Below, piece after piece: positions 1-9,023 of a stretch of 48,148 nucleotides of DNA. Positions within the stretch are counted from its first letter, which is position 1. Every line of letters starts with the position of its first letter. This stretch comes from an uncultured Clostridium sp. (GTDB lineage: Bacteria; Bacillota; Clostridia; Lachnospirales; Lachnospiraceae), in assembly GCA_900541315.1 (NCBI GenBank), contig UQJF01000005.1, forward strand, positions 1 to 48,148, read 5' to 3'. A program made the translations under genes and the position numbers. The notes below the pieces were generated by a model, which saw only the letters and a program-made list of their open reading frames with translations, made no database searches and was not told where the DNA came from.

Positions 1-53
<53 letters not shown>

Positions 54-73
54 ATAAGACTTAAAAGTCTAAA

Positions 74-147
<74 letters not shown>

Positions 148-199
148 TTACCTAAATTATTATAAATACTTACTTTCAATTTGTCAATAAGTATTTAAC

Positions 200-281
200 T
201 GGGCGAAGGTGGATTCGAACCACCGAAGGCAGTGCCAGCAGATTTACAGTCTGTCCCCTTTGGCCACTCGGGAATTCGCCC
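200..281 (-). tRNA. tRNA-Tyr (GTA)
   Basis: The minus strand gives an 82-nt type II tRNA with a long variable arm, an acceptor stem GGGCGAA paired with TTCGCCC, anticodon GTA, a GTTCGAATC T-loop and discriminator A. A long variable arm with a GTA anticodon is typical of bacterial tRNA-Tyr. Confidence 0.93.
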
Positions 282-407
282 ATGGCTTTTACAAGCAGTA
301 ATGATGATACCATAAGAAAAAGGAAAAATCAATAGTTTTATGAAGAAAAAATTTCAAAATTTTTTGAAAAAAGTTACAGAAAACAATATTCTCAAAAATT
401 GGAGATG

Positions 408-416
408 TGCTACAAT
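408..416 (+). promoter_or_regulatory. Extended -10 promoter of the BTAD regulator gene
   Basis: TGC followed by TACAAT forms an extended -10 element, with no convincing -35. The same arrangement (TGC-TATAAT) recurs at 11268-11276 upstream of the NlpC/P60 gene. Transcription would start near 423, which rules out the upstream ATG at 399 and supports the start at 477. Confidence 0.55.
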
Positions 417-476
417 AAAAAAATCAAAAAACAAACTGGTTCCGGCCATTCATATTTTATCGGAAAGAGGCATATT

Positions 477-1784
477 ATGTACATGAAACAGACAGACCAG
501 GGGGAGCAAAAACGTGCATTATATATTCAGACATTGGGGACGATGCGGCTGACTTCAGGGGATGAGATAATTTCGCTGCATACATCTATAACAGGGAAAG
601 CCTGCCAGCTGTTTCTTCTTTTAGCTTATGCAGGAACAAAAGGCATTACAAGAACAGCGCTGCAGGATGCGCTGTATGACAGGAAGACAACAGATGCAGC
701 CAATGCACTGCGTATTAATGCCAGCAGGCTGAGAAAGCTTCTGATGCAGTCAGAACTTCCGGAGCATACATATGTGATGGTGGATAAAAATATTTACTAT
801 CTCACAGAACCTGAAGGCATGGGGGATTTTCAGATGGATGCGGTTCTTTTAGAGCAGCTGTGGGAACAGAGCCGGGGCGAAACGGATGTATCAGTCCGGA
901 GAGGATTATTGGAAAAAGCGTGCAGCCTTTATGGAGGGGAGTTTTTAGCCCCGCTTTCCGGTGAAGTATGGGTGGAGAATTTAAGAGGCCATTTCCAGGA
1001 GATCTATTTTAAATGTGTACAGGCATTGTGCCAGATCTTAAAGCAGCAGGAAGATTATAAAAGCCTGGTCCAGGTAACGAAGGATGCTATGCGTTTATAT
1101 CCTACAGAAGAATGGACAAAGCTGAAAATGGACGGCTTTATGGGAATGCAGAAGTATAAAGAAGCAGTAGAAGCCTATAAAGATGGGGTAAAAGCCATTT
1201 TTGCGGAGCAGGGAATGGCGGTTTCGGAGCAGATGTGGGAACGGTTTAAGTCCTTACGCCAGTATATGGAGAAGCAGCCGAAAAATCTGGAAAACATAAA
1301 AGAGTGGTTATGTGAAAAGGAATGGATCCCTGGGGCATATTGCTGCAGTTATCCAGGTTTTATTGATTGTTACCGTATGGAAGCAAGGGCAGCAGAACGA
1401 AGAAGACACCAGGGGATATTGATGGTATGCACCATAAGAGACCGTCAGGGAATTGCTGTGGCAGAAGAGGAAAAACAGCAGGAGTATATGGACAAGCTGG
1501 ATCAGTGCGTATGTACGTCATTACGGAGAAGTGATATTTATACCAGATACAACCGGGAACAGATATTGATCCTGGTAAATGACCTGAAACCAGAAAAGGC
1601 AGTTTCCGTAGAAAACAGGATCATTGCAGCATTTCGCAAGGCATGCCAGGGAAAAGCAGAGGTGCAGACGGAAAGTATCCCATTAAAAGAATGGCTGGAT
1701 CTGCCAGAGGAGCTGTTAAAAGCGAAAGAAAGAAGGAAAAAGACAGAGCGGGGAAGCCGTGCCAAAGGAGACAGTCAGTTATAA
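477..1784 (+). CDS. BTAD/SARP-like transcriptional regulator
   Basis: A 435-residue protein. The N-terminal ~110 residues look like a winged-helix DNA-binding domain (a TRTALQDALYD helix followed by NALRINASRLRKLL). Residues ~120-270 look like a bacterial transcriptional activation domain (BTAD) of TPR-like helices, including an ACSLYGGEFLAPL stretch and a CQILKQQEDYKSLVQV repeat. The C-terminal ~160 residues resemble a degenerate GGDEF or sensor-like fold, but I cannot assign it. I chose the start at ATG 477 because an AGAGG ribosome-binding site precedes it and the likely promoter -10 lies at 411-416. BTAD proteins of the SARP class activate neighbouring genes through heptamer direct repeats, and such a repeat lies just downstream of this gene, ahead of the large surface protein. 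That target is an inference. Confidence 0.78.
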   Translation: MYMKQTDQGEQKRALYIQTLGTMRLTSGDEIISLHTSITGKACQLFLLLAYAGTKGITRTALQDALYDRKTTDAANALRINASRLRKLLMQSELPEHTYVMVDKNIYYLTEPEGMGDFQMDAVLLEQLWEQSRGETDVSVRRGLLEKACSLYGGEFLAPLSGEVWVENLRGHFQEIYFKCVQALCQILKQQEDYKSLVQVTKDAMRLYPTEEWTKLKMDGFMGMQKYKEAVEAYKDGVKAIFAEQGMAVSEQMWERFKSLRQYMEKQPKNLENIKEWLCEKEWIPGAYCCSYPGFIDCYRMEARAAERRRHQGILMVCTIRDRQGIAVAEEEKQQEYMDKLDQCVCTSLRRSDIYTRYNREQILILVNDLKPEKAVSVENRIIAAFRKACQGKAEVQTESIPLKEWLDLPEELLKAKERRKKTERGSRAKGDSQL

Positions 1785-1796
1785 GTTATAAAAAAT

Positions 1797-1814
1797 GGTT
1801 ACATTACGGTTACA
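1797..1814 (+). promoter_or_regulatory. Heptamer direct repeat GGTTACA x2, 11-bp period (SARP-box-like)
   Basis: GGTTACA occurs at 1797-1803 and again at 1808-1814, with a 4-bp spacer and exactly one helical turn between the copies. SARP/BTAD activators are known to bind direct heptamers with 11-bp periodicity just upstream of a -10 region, and a TATAAA-like sequence follows at 1817. The repeat lies between the BTAD gene and the LPXTG gene. Confidence 0.4.
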
Positions 1815-1855
1815 AATATAAAAAATGTTGAAATTATTAAATTTTTTATATTTGT
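1812..1855. repeat. Perfect 15-bp AT-rich inverted repeat, possible terminator
   Basis: ACAAATATAAAAAAT at 1812-1826 is exactly complementary to 1841-1855, with a 14-nt loop. It lies 27 bp after the stop of the BTAD regulator. It may be that gene's weak terminator or an operator, since it overlaps the GGTTACA repeat. There is no clean T-run. Confidence 0.5.
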
Positions 1856-2011
1856 GAAATGGTTTATGAAATGCCTGCTGTTGTATGATTAGTTCATCAG
1901 AAAAAATCATATATAACAGTGAAGATCATGAGCAGTTATCATGTTGTATTTACTGGTACAGTTATTTACGAAACGATGGACTATAGGGAGATAGATGAGG
2001 AGGAAGAGTGT

Positions 2012-5000
2012 ATGGTAAAAAGGAATGAATTTAAAAAGCGTTCACGTTATCTTGCTATGCTGACAGCATTATCACTGGCATTTTCCAATATTGGTTCCTG
2101 TGTAAATATGGTATATGCAGCAGAGGCAGAGTCCCAGGAAAACGGAAGTGAGGAAGGACAGGAAGCTGGCGGTGAGGAAGAAAACGGCGGTTCTGGGGAA
2201 GCAGACGCAGGAGAAGATTCCGGCAATGATCCTGAAGAGGGCGGATCCGAAGAAGGAAATGGAGACGGGAACGACTCTGAAGGCGAAAATAGCGGAGAAG
2301 AAAATTCCGGAGAGGAAAATTCTGGAAATGAAAATTCCGGCGAAAAGGGAGAAAGCTCTGATCAGGGAGAGTCTGAAAAGGGAGAAAACGCTGGTGAAGA
2401 CAGCAGCGAAAACAGTTCTGGGGAAAATAAATCTGAAGAAAATAAATCCGAAGAAAATAAGGATGAAAACGGATCCGGGAATGAAGGCAGCGGACAGTCT
2501 GGTACTGAAGAAGCAAATAGTCCTGAAGGCGGCAAGAGTACAGTAAAAGAGAACTCTGAGGCGAAGAAGGGTACATACAAGCTGACTTATTCCGTTGACC
2601 CGGATGAAGGAGCAAAAGTAGAAGGCCCATCATCTGTGACAGCCGGCAAAAATGCTGTGTTTACTGTAGAAGCGCAGGAAGGCTATGTGATCAAAAATGT
2701 TTCCTGTGAAAGTGCTGAGATCTCTGCAGTAGAAGATATAGATACAGCATCTGCTTCCAATGCACAGAAGAAAAATGCAGGAAAGAATGATGGTGAGAAG
2801 TTCCAGACTTACCAGATCGAAAACGTAGAAGCTGATGCAGAGATCATTATTGAAATGGATAATGAGGATCCATCTGTATATGAAGCAGAAGATAGTACTG
2901 AAATCAATGGTGTCACTGTTACTGCAAAATGGAATACCAGGGAAAGCGGTATTTCCGCCGATGCGAAGCTTCATGTAGAAGAAGTAACAGAGCAGTCTAA
3001 AGATAAAGTGGTAGAAGACATCGAAGCCGGTAAGGTAGCACAGTTAGATCCACAGGAAAACCAGATCCAGGATGTAGTGGTCTATGACATCACTCTGGCA
3101 GATGCGGATACTGTATACAGCGCATGGGCAGATGGAACAGTTCTTGTAACCTTTACAGGAACTGAGATCGAAGAAAAGATCGCCCAGGCAGATAAGGTTT
3201 CCGTCCTTCATGTAGATGATACAGAAGACAAACTCACCCAGGTAGCAGCAGAAGATGTAGCCGGTGAGACTGGTTCAGAGGTTTCCTTTGAGGCAGAGCA
3301 TTTTTCAGAGTATGCTGTGGCATTTACAAAGAAAGTGGTGAAGGCAGCAGATGCTGTGGTCAGCCCGGATATGAACTCTGCGGATATTCAAAATGTTATT
3401 AATGATGTTAAAAATTCTGTTATTGTATTCAGCAGGGGCGAATATAAGGATATGGCATTAACCATTCCTGAAGGCAGAGATATTACAATCGTTCCAGAAG
3501 AAGAGGTGAAATTTACATATACTGCAGCTAAAAATGCATTTGAAGTAAAGAAGGGAAGTTCCCTTACCATTGGTAATGGAGCAGAGGCTACTCTGGAAAT
3601 TGATGGGGCTTCTAATGGTATTTATGCATATAATATTGACGGTGATGCCAATATTACAATTACTGGAAATACAAGATTCTATGTTCACGATAATGTTATG
3701 GTAGATGGACCATTAACAGGAAATGGTATTTCCTTAAATGGTAAAGGTGATTATTATTTAATTGCAGAGAAAGGTTCTTCTGTTGAACTGGTGAGAAATA
3801 AAGCGGGAATTTATACATATGGAGCAGAACCCGGAACGCAGAGCAGCCCGATTGGTGTATTAAAAGCAACCTTTACTGAGTGTACATTACTTGATCTCTC
3901 TGATAATACTGCAAGTGGTATTCATCAGGGTGATGGACAGTATATGAACGCAGAGATCATTGTTGATGGCTGCCAGGAAGTAAAGATGAATAAGAATGGC
4001 ATAGATGCTGTCTGCGTGAATGCTGGTGCAAATCTGTCTCTGATCCGGATTAAAGATTGTCCTTCCGTTGAGATGAATGAAAATGGTTCCTGGGGAACCA
4101 ATGGCGGTGATATTGAAATATTAAACTCTTTGGTAGATATCAGCCGCAATTCTGATAATCCATGGGCCAGAGTTAGTTATACTTCTTCTAATTTGTATGC
4201 TGAAAGCTTGAAAGTAGAAAAGTCTACGGTCACAGCCAATAACTGTGGTGCCAACTGTGGAATCTGGGTAGAATCTTCAGCCAATATTGAAAATTCTACC
4301 ATTTATGCAAATGATAATGGTTTGAAATGCTACGGAAATTATAATCGTTCAGATAAGCCATATTATTGCGGTGATTATCCGTGGAATACAGGAAACGGAA
4401 TTGCACTGTGCGGTTCAGAGACCAGGATCGTGGGTTCTGCCATTTACGCTCAGGGAAATGGCGGAAGTGGTATTGCTTTTGCATCTACGGAAGACAAGGG
4501 AAATGTTCAGGTTATTTCTTCTGAACTGTATGCAGATAAAAATGGTGTTTCTGAAAATATTGGAGCATCCGGAGAAAGAGTAAATAATGTAAATGTAAAT
4601 AAACATGATGCCATTCATTTTTCAGGAATTGCAGTTATCAGAGGAACAGTAGAGGTAAGTGATTCTATTATCTCTGCAACAGAAAACGCAAAATATGGAA
4701 TTTCCTATCATGACCTGTATAATGCAGAATTAACACTGGATGGAAAAACGGTAGCGAAAGTTCAAACAAACAGTGATATCCTTAAGGGTGAAGTAAGAAC
4801 TGCTGACTATACAAGTGGTAAGCAGGATACAGTTGTAATAAATGGTTCTCTTCAGGGTGACCGTGATAATATGACTGGCGAATATACTCTGAATGATTTA
4901 AAAGCTGAAAATGAAATTTATGCAGCTCCTGTTAATATTTACGGAACCAAGCTTACAAGATTTAACTTACATGGTTCCAAAAATCTGGAAGTTGGTGATT

Positions 5001-6052
5001 TCATGACTCAGGAATTCACATATCTGGATCCTAATGTAAATGAGACTGTAGGCTATTCCTTCCGCTACAACACAGCAGCAGAAGACTTAAACGGCACTGG
5101 CGGCAATGCATATGTATGGGCTCCTGTATCTGTTCTTCATTATGACGCAACAGAAGGCAAGATCAATGCTTTCGGTACTGCTGTACAGGGAAATATGGCA
5201 TTAGTCAATACCCGTGGTGATGGCAGTGCAGTAGGAAATACAGGAAATCCGGAAGAAACTTCCGACCGCTATGCAGCAGATTACACCATTTTCGGAAACA
5301 GCATGAACTTAACTGAAGGCGAACTTCCGGTGGCTGTAAGAGACGGATACAAATTTGCAGGCTGGTATGTAGCTGATAACGAAGGTGCAGCAGTAGATTA
5401 TGCAAGAAGCGGCAACTGGGCAGAATTAAATAAGCTGTTAAATATACGTTTTACAGCTGATTCTAAGGTATCTGAGGATATTAATGATGTATCTAAAGGA
5501 CAGGAAGAAAAGACCATCTACGCAAAATGGGTACTTCCAAGCCAGTATAATATCGTGATCAATTACATTAATGAGCGAACAGGTGCAAGCATTACTGCTT
5601 CCTACAACTCTGATTACATGGAGGAAGGCAGTAGCTATGATGTAAATGCCCTGCTTAACAAAGCGATTGACGGATATACCTGGATCCGTTACGAAGGCGG
5701 ACAGCCGGCAGGCAGTTTAAATGGTGATCTGGTATTCAATGTATATTATAACAGCAATTCTACTTCTAACAGAGGCGGCGGCTCTGGTGGTGGAAGCAGC
5801 AGCGGAGGCCATGGTTCTATTGTCACAAGCAATGGAGGTCCTGGAGTGACCATTCAGGAGGAAACAGTTCCGTTAGCGGAACTTCCAACAGAAGCTCTTC
5901 CACAGGAACCGGTTTCTATCCCGGAAGATGAAGTTCCGTTAGCAGCTCTTCCAAAGACTGGACAGAGTGCTGGAAAAGAAATCGTGCTGTTTGTATCTGC
6001 TATTGTGTTAGGCGCAGCAGGTTTCTTTGGAAAGAAAACAAAAGAAGATTAA
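2012..6052 (+). CDS. Large LPXTG cell-wall-anchored surface protein
   Basis: A secreted, sortase-anchored protein of 1346 residues. I start at ATG 2012, behind a strong AGGAGG site. A signal peptide follows (basic NEFKKRSR, hydrophobic core, cleavage near VYAAEA). Residues ~40-170 are a low-complexity acidic Ser/Glu/Gly/Asn stalk with many SGEEN- and SEENK-type repeats. The middle (~450-1000) looks like a right-handed parallel beta-helix: many short repeats around I-x-N/D-G/S-x-I with N- and G-rich turns. Near ~1090-1170 there is an InlB/Listeria-Bacteroides-type repeat (FAGWYV ... IYAKW), then a MucBP-like segment (YNIVINYINERTG). The C-terminus has LPKTG, a membrane helix and a KKTKED tail. 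An adhesin or glycan-binding role is inferred. An own terminator follows. Confidence 0.85.
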   Translation: MVKRNEFKKRSRYLAMLTALSLAFSNIGSCVNMVYAAEAESQENGSEEGQEAGGEEENGGSGEADAGEDSGNDPEEGGSEEGNGDGNDSEGENSGEENSGEENSGNENSGEKGESSDQGESEKGENAGEDSSENSSGENKSEENKSEENKDENGSGNEGSGQSGTEEANSPEGGKSTVKENSEAKKGTYKLTYSVDPDEGAKVEGPSSVTAGKNAVFTVEAQEGYVIKNVSCESAEISAVEDIDTASASNAQKKNAGKNDGEKFQTYQIENVEADAEIIIEMDNEDPSVYEAEDSTEINGVTVTAKWNTRESGISADAKLHVEEVTEQSKDKVVEDIEAGKVAQLDPQENQIQDVVVYDITLADADTVYSAWADGTVLVTFTGTEIEEKIAQADKVSVLHVDDTEDKLTQVAAEDVAGETGSEVSFEAEHFSEYAVAFTKKVVKAADAVVSPDMNSADIQNVINDVKNSVIVFSRGEYKDMALTIPEGRDITIVPEEEVKFTYTAAKNAFEVKKGSSLTIGNGAEATLEIDGASNGIYAYNIDGDANITITGNTRFYVHDNVMVDGPLTGNGISLNGKGDYYLIAEKGSSVELVRNKAGIYTYGAEPGTQSSPIGVLKATFTECTLLDLSDNTASGIHQGDGQYMNAEIIVDGCQEVKMNKNGIDAVCVNAGANLSLIRIKDCPSVEMNENGSWGTNGGDIEILNSLVDISRNSDNPWARVSYTSSNLYAESLKVEKSTVTANNCGANCGIWVESSANIENSTIYANDNGLKCYGNYNRSDKPYYCGDYPWNTGNGIALCGSETRIVGSAIYAQGNGGSGIAFASTEDKGNVQVISSELYADKNGVSENIGASGERVNNVNVNKHDAIHFSGIAVIRGTVEVSDSIISATENAKYGISYHDLYNAELTLDGKTVAKVQTNSDILKGEVRTADYTSGKQDTVVINGSLQGDRDNMTGEYTLNDLKAENEIYAAPVNIYGTKLTRFNLHGSKNLEVGDFMTQEFTYLDPNVNETVGYSFRYNTAAEDLNGTGGNAYVWAPVSVLHYDATEGKINAFGTAVQGNMALVNTRGDGSAVGNTGNPEETSDRYAADYTIFGNSMNLTEGELPVAVRDGYKFAGWYVADNEGAAVDYARSGNWAELNKLLNIRFTADSKVSEDINDVSKGQEEKTIYAKWVLPSQYNIVINYINERTGASITASYNSDYMEEGSSYDVNALLNKAIDGYTWIRYEGGQPAGSLNGDLVFNVYYNSNSTSNRGGGSGGGSSSGGHGSIVTSNGGPGVTIQEETVPLAELPTEALPQEPVSIPEDEVPLAALPKTGQSAGKEIVLFVSAIVLGAAGFFGKKTKED

Positions 6053-6078
6053 GAAAAAAGTTTTTAAAAATTAACAGG

Positions 6079-6120
6079 ATCCCGGCTTTTGGAGAAAAAT
6101 CCCACAGCCGGGATTTTTTT
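6079..6120 (+). terminator. Rho-independent terminator of the LPXTG gene
   Basis: ATCCCGGCT (6079-6087) pairs with AGCCGGGAT (6106-6114), followed by a run of T residues to 6120. Confidence 0.9.
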
Positions 6121-6373
6121 GCTTAAAAAAATAACCACCCTATTGCCATGCGGCAACAGAAGTAATATTGGATCTGATGATCATCGGCTTCAACATGAGA
6201 GAATTATGCCTGTATCGCCGATAAATGTGAGAGGGGAGCTATTTATAAATATACAGTGCTAAAAGCGAAATCCCTGACTGATAATGTTTATCATGGACGA
6301 ATGACCTCGCATATGGTATAATTCATAAGATAGGCGTATTCCATTCATTTTTGGATACGATTGGAGGAAGACT
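6121..6373 (+). promoter_or_regulatory. Leader and promoter region of gdpP
   Basis: This gene-free stretch contains a -35-like TGGACG (6294-6299) and a TATAAT -10 (6317-6322) with 17-bp spacing, giving a start near 6329. A ribosome-binding site (GGAGGA) precedes ATG 6374. Upstream there are two small hairpins (TTGCC/GGCAA near 6143 and ATCGGC/GCCGAT near 6182-6225). I do not recognise a riboswitch. Confidence 0.5.
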
Positions 6374-8422
6374 ATGGATGAGAAAAGGAAGGTGCGGGGG
6401 AGCTTCCGCATTTATCTTCAGTGGCCTTTATTTTTATCGGTCCTGATGGTCCTGCTGACAGCTGCTGTGGGGGCAGTTTCATTAAGAGCAGGCATTATAG
6501 TTTCATTTTTTACTCTTATCTATATTGGAATAGCGTTATGGCTGTATTTTTCCAGGAGAAAAGGCATATTGGGGGGACTTATCGCGTTTTCCCAGGCTTA
6601 TGACCAGAGCAAGAGCAAGTTTTTAGAAGAAATGCTGGTGCCTTACTGTGTGGCGGATATAACAGGCCGTATTTTGTGGATGAACCAGGAAATGGGAGCT
6701 ATTCTTGGGGATGATAAGGCTGCCATCAGGAATATTACCCAGATGTTTCCGGATATTACAAAGGAAATGCTGGCTACCGGCGGCGAAACGGTAAGTATAC
6801 ACAGTGCATTTAAAGATAAGAAGTACCGTGTGGACATGAAAGAGATCCATACAGAAGAGGCTCAGGCAGCAGCGTCCCAGTGCGGGCTGGATGAAGGCAA
6901 TTCCCTGGTGACTGCTATTTATCTTATTGATGAGACCCAGATGCTTCTTTATAAACAGCAGATCAATGACCAGAAACTGGTAGCAGGTCTCATTTATCTG
7001 GATAATTATGATGAGGCATTAGAAAGCGTAGAAGAGGTACGCCGCTCCCTTCTGACTGCACTTATTGACCGAAAGATCAGCAAGTACATTTCTTCCATGA
7101 ATGGTATTGTAAAGAGCATTGAGAAGGATAAATATTTCTTTGTCATCAAGCAGCAGTACATTGCCAGGATGCAGGAAGAGCGTTTCTCTATTCTGGAAGA
7201 TGTAAAAACTGTAAATATTGGAAATGATATGGCAGTCACCTTAAGTATCGGTATTGGTATGAACGGTGAGAGCTATGCGCAGAATTATGAATATGCAAGA
7301 ACATCTATTGACATGGCCTTAGGCCGTGGCGGTGATCAGGCGGTCGTCAAGGATTCTGATAAGATCCTCTATTACGGCGGAAAAGCCCAGCAGATGGAAA
7401 AAACCACTCGCGTAAAGGCCCGTGTAAAGGCACATGCCTTAAAGGAACTGATGGATAATAAGGACCGTCTGCTGATCATGGGACACCGGATGGCAGATAT
7501 TGATGCTTTCGGTGCAGCAGTTGGTATTTACCGCATTGCCATGTCCATGAATAAAAAGACCAATATCGTACTCAATGATGTAACCTCTTCTGTGCGTCCT
7601 ATGATGGAGCGCTTCCAGAACAATCCAGAGTATCCTGATGATATGTTCCTAAAAGGCGCAAAGGCAGCAGAACTGGTGGATGCAGGAACCATGCTGGTAG
7701 TTGTGGATGTAAACCGTCCAAGTATTACTGATGAGCCTAACCTGCTGCGTCTGATCCGCACGATCGTGGTTCTGGATCATCATCGTACCAGCAGTGAAGT
7801 GATCGACAATGCAGTTCTTTCTTATGTGGAGCCATATGCTTCTTCTGCCTGCGAAATGGTTGCAGAAGTGCTTCAGTATATTGCAGATGGGATCAAGGTA
7901 AGGCCCTGCGAGGCAGATGCCATGTATGCAGGTATTGTTATTGATACCCAGAATTTTACCAACCAGACCGGTGTACGTACCTTTGAGGCGGCAGCATTCC
8001 TTAGAAGAAGCGGTGCTGATGTTACAAGAGTGCGTAAGCTGTTCCGTGAAAATATGGTAGATTATCAGGCGAAGGCAGAGGCAGTAAGGGCGGCAGAGGT
8101 TTATATGGACGCATTTGCCATCAGTGTATGCCCGGCAGAAGGTCTGGACAGCCCGACTATTATTGGTGCCCAGGCAGCGAATGAGCTTCTTGAGATCAAG
8201 GGGATCAAGGCTTCTGTGGTACTTACAGACTATAACAATACTATTTATTTCAGCGCCAGATCCATTGATGAAGTTAATGTTCAGGTTATGATGGAAAAAC
8301 TGGGCGGCGGCGGTCACAGGACTATTGCAGGTGCCCAGATGCAGGGCATTACAGTTGAAGAGGCGAAGGAACGCTTAAAAGCTGTCATCCGTCAGATGAT
8401 GGATGAGGGAGATGTGTCTTAG
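6374..8422 (+). CDS. gdpP: Cyclic-di-AMP phosphodiesterase GdpP (DHH family)
   Basis: A 682-residue membrane phosphodiesterase that hydrolyses c-di-AMP. Two membrane helices occupy residues ~15-65, followed by a PAS-like domain (~85-190), a degenerate GGDEF domain (~205-325, lacking the GGDEF catalytic motif) and a DHH-DHHA1 catalytic module. The DHH module shows MGHRMADIDAFG (~369), VVVDVNRP, VVLDHHRTSSE with the DHH triad, and GGGGHRTIAGA in DHHA1. Length and domain order match GdpP. It is followed by rplI and dnaB, the common Firmicute order. The metal-binding residues appear intact. Confidence 0.96.
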   Translation: MDEKRKVRGSFRIYLQWPLFLSVLMVLLTAAVGAVSLRAGIIVSFFTLIYIGIALWLYFSRRKGILGGLIAFSQAYDQSKSKFLEEMLVPYCVADITGRILWMNQEMGAILGDDKAAIRNITQMFPDITKEMLATGGETVSIHSAFKDKKYRVDMKEIHTEEAQAAASQCGLDEGNSLVTAIYLIDETQMLLYKQQINDQKLVAGLIYLDNYDEALESVEEVRRSLLTALIDRKISKYISSMNGIVKSIEKDKYFFVIKQQYIARMQEERFSILEDVKTVNIGNDMAVTLSIGIGMNGESYAQNYEYARTSIDMALGRGGDQAVVKDSDKILYYGGKAQQMEKTTRVKARVKAHALKELMDNKDRLLIMGHRMADIDAFGAAVGIYRIAMSMNKKTNIVLNDVTSSVRPMMERFQNNPEYPDDMFLKGAKAAELVDAGTMLVVVDVNRPSITDEPNLLRLIRTIVVLDHHRTSSEVIDNAVLSYVEPYASSACEMVAEVLQYIADGIKVRPCEADAMYAGIVIDTQNFTNQTGVRTFEAAAFLRRSGADVTRVRKLFRENMVDYQAKAEAVRAAEVYMDAFAISVCPAEGLDSPTIIGAQAANELLEIKGIKASVVLTDYNNTIYFSARSIDEVNVQVMMEKLGGGGHRTIAGAQMQGITVEEAKERLKAVIRQMMDEGDVS

Positions 8423-8503
8423 GAACAAAACGGATATACCAGGTATAGATCTGATACAGATTAGATTTAGATAGATGCAAACATAGAAAGGAAGTTTTGT
8501 AAA

Positions 8504-8950
8504 ATGGAAATCGTATTATTAGAAGATGTAAAGGCATTAGGTAAAAAGGGACAGGTTGTAAAGGTAAATGATGGTTACGCACGCAACTTTATCCTTCCAA
8601 AGAAGTTAGGCGTAGAAGCGACCTCCAAGAACTTAAACGATTTAAAGCTTCAGAAAGCAAATGATGCAAAGATCGCAGCTGAGCAGCTGGCGGCAGCCAA
8701 AGAACTGGCAGAGAAGTTAAACAATGCTTCTGTAACTGTTTCTATTAAGGCCGGTGAAGGCGGCAGGGCATTTGGTGCTGTTTCTTCTAAGGAGATCGAA
8801 AAAGCAGCTAAGGATCAGCTGGGACTGGAGATCGACAAGAAGAAGATCGTATTAAATACACCGATTAAGGCTATTGGCAGCTTTGAGGTGTCTGTAAAGC
8901 TTCACAAAGAGGTAACTGCAAAACTGGCAGTTAAGGTAGTAGAAGCATAG
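8504..8950 (+). CDS. rplI: 50S ribosomal protein bL9
   Basis: A full-length 148-residue bL9. The N-terminal domain ([19 protein letters not shown], then [20 protein letters not shown]) binds 23S rRNA. A long connecting helix and a C-terminal domain with [15 protein letters not shown] follow. An AAAGGAAG ribosome-binding site precedes the start. It lies 81 bp after gdpP and 73 bp before dnaB, probably in one operon. Confidence 0.98.
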   Translation: MEIVLLEDVKALGKKGQVVKVNDGYARNFILPKKLGVEATSKNLNDLKLQKANDAKIAAEQLAAAKELAEKLNNASVTVSIKAGEGGRAFGAVSSKEIEKAAKDQLGLEIDKKKIVLNTPIKAIGSFEVSVKLHKEVTAKLAVKVVEA

Positions 8951-9023
8951 GAAGGTTCCGGGAGAACATTAACGATAAGACAGCCCGGGGGATATAGCCC
9001 GGAAATGTAAGGAGATAATTTTT

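Noticed and set aside
2055..2633. Minus-strand open frames within the acidic stalk of the LPXTG gene
   Set aside because: They are by-products of the repetitive Glu/Ser codons on the plus strand, giving Leu/Phe/Arg-rich sequence without a start signal.
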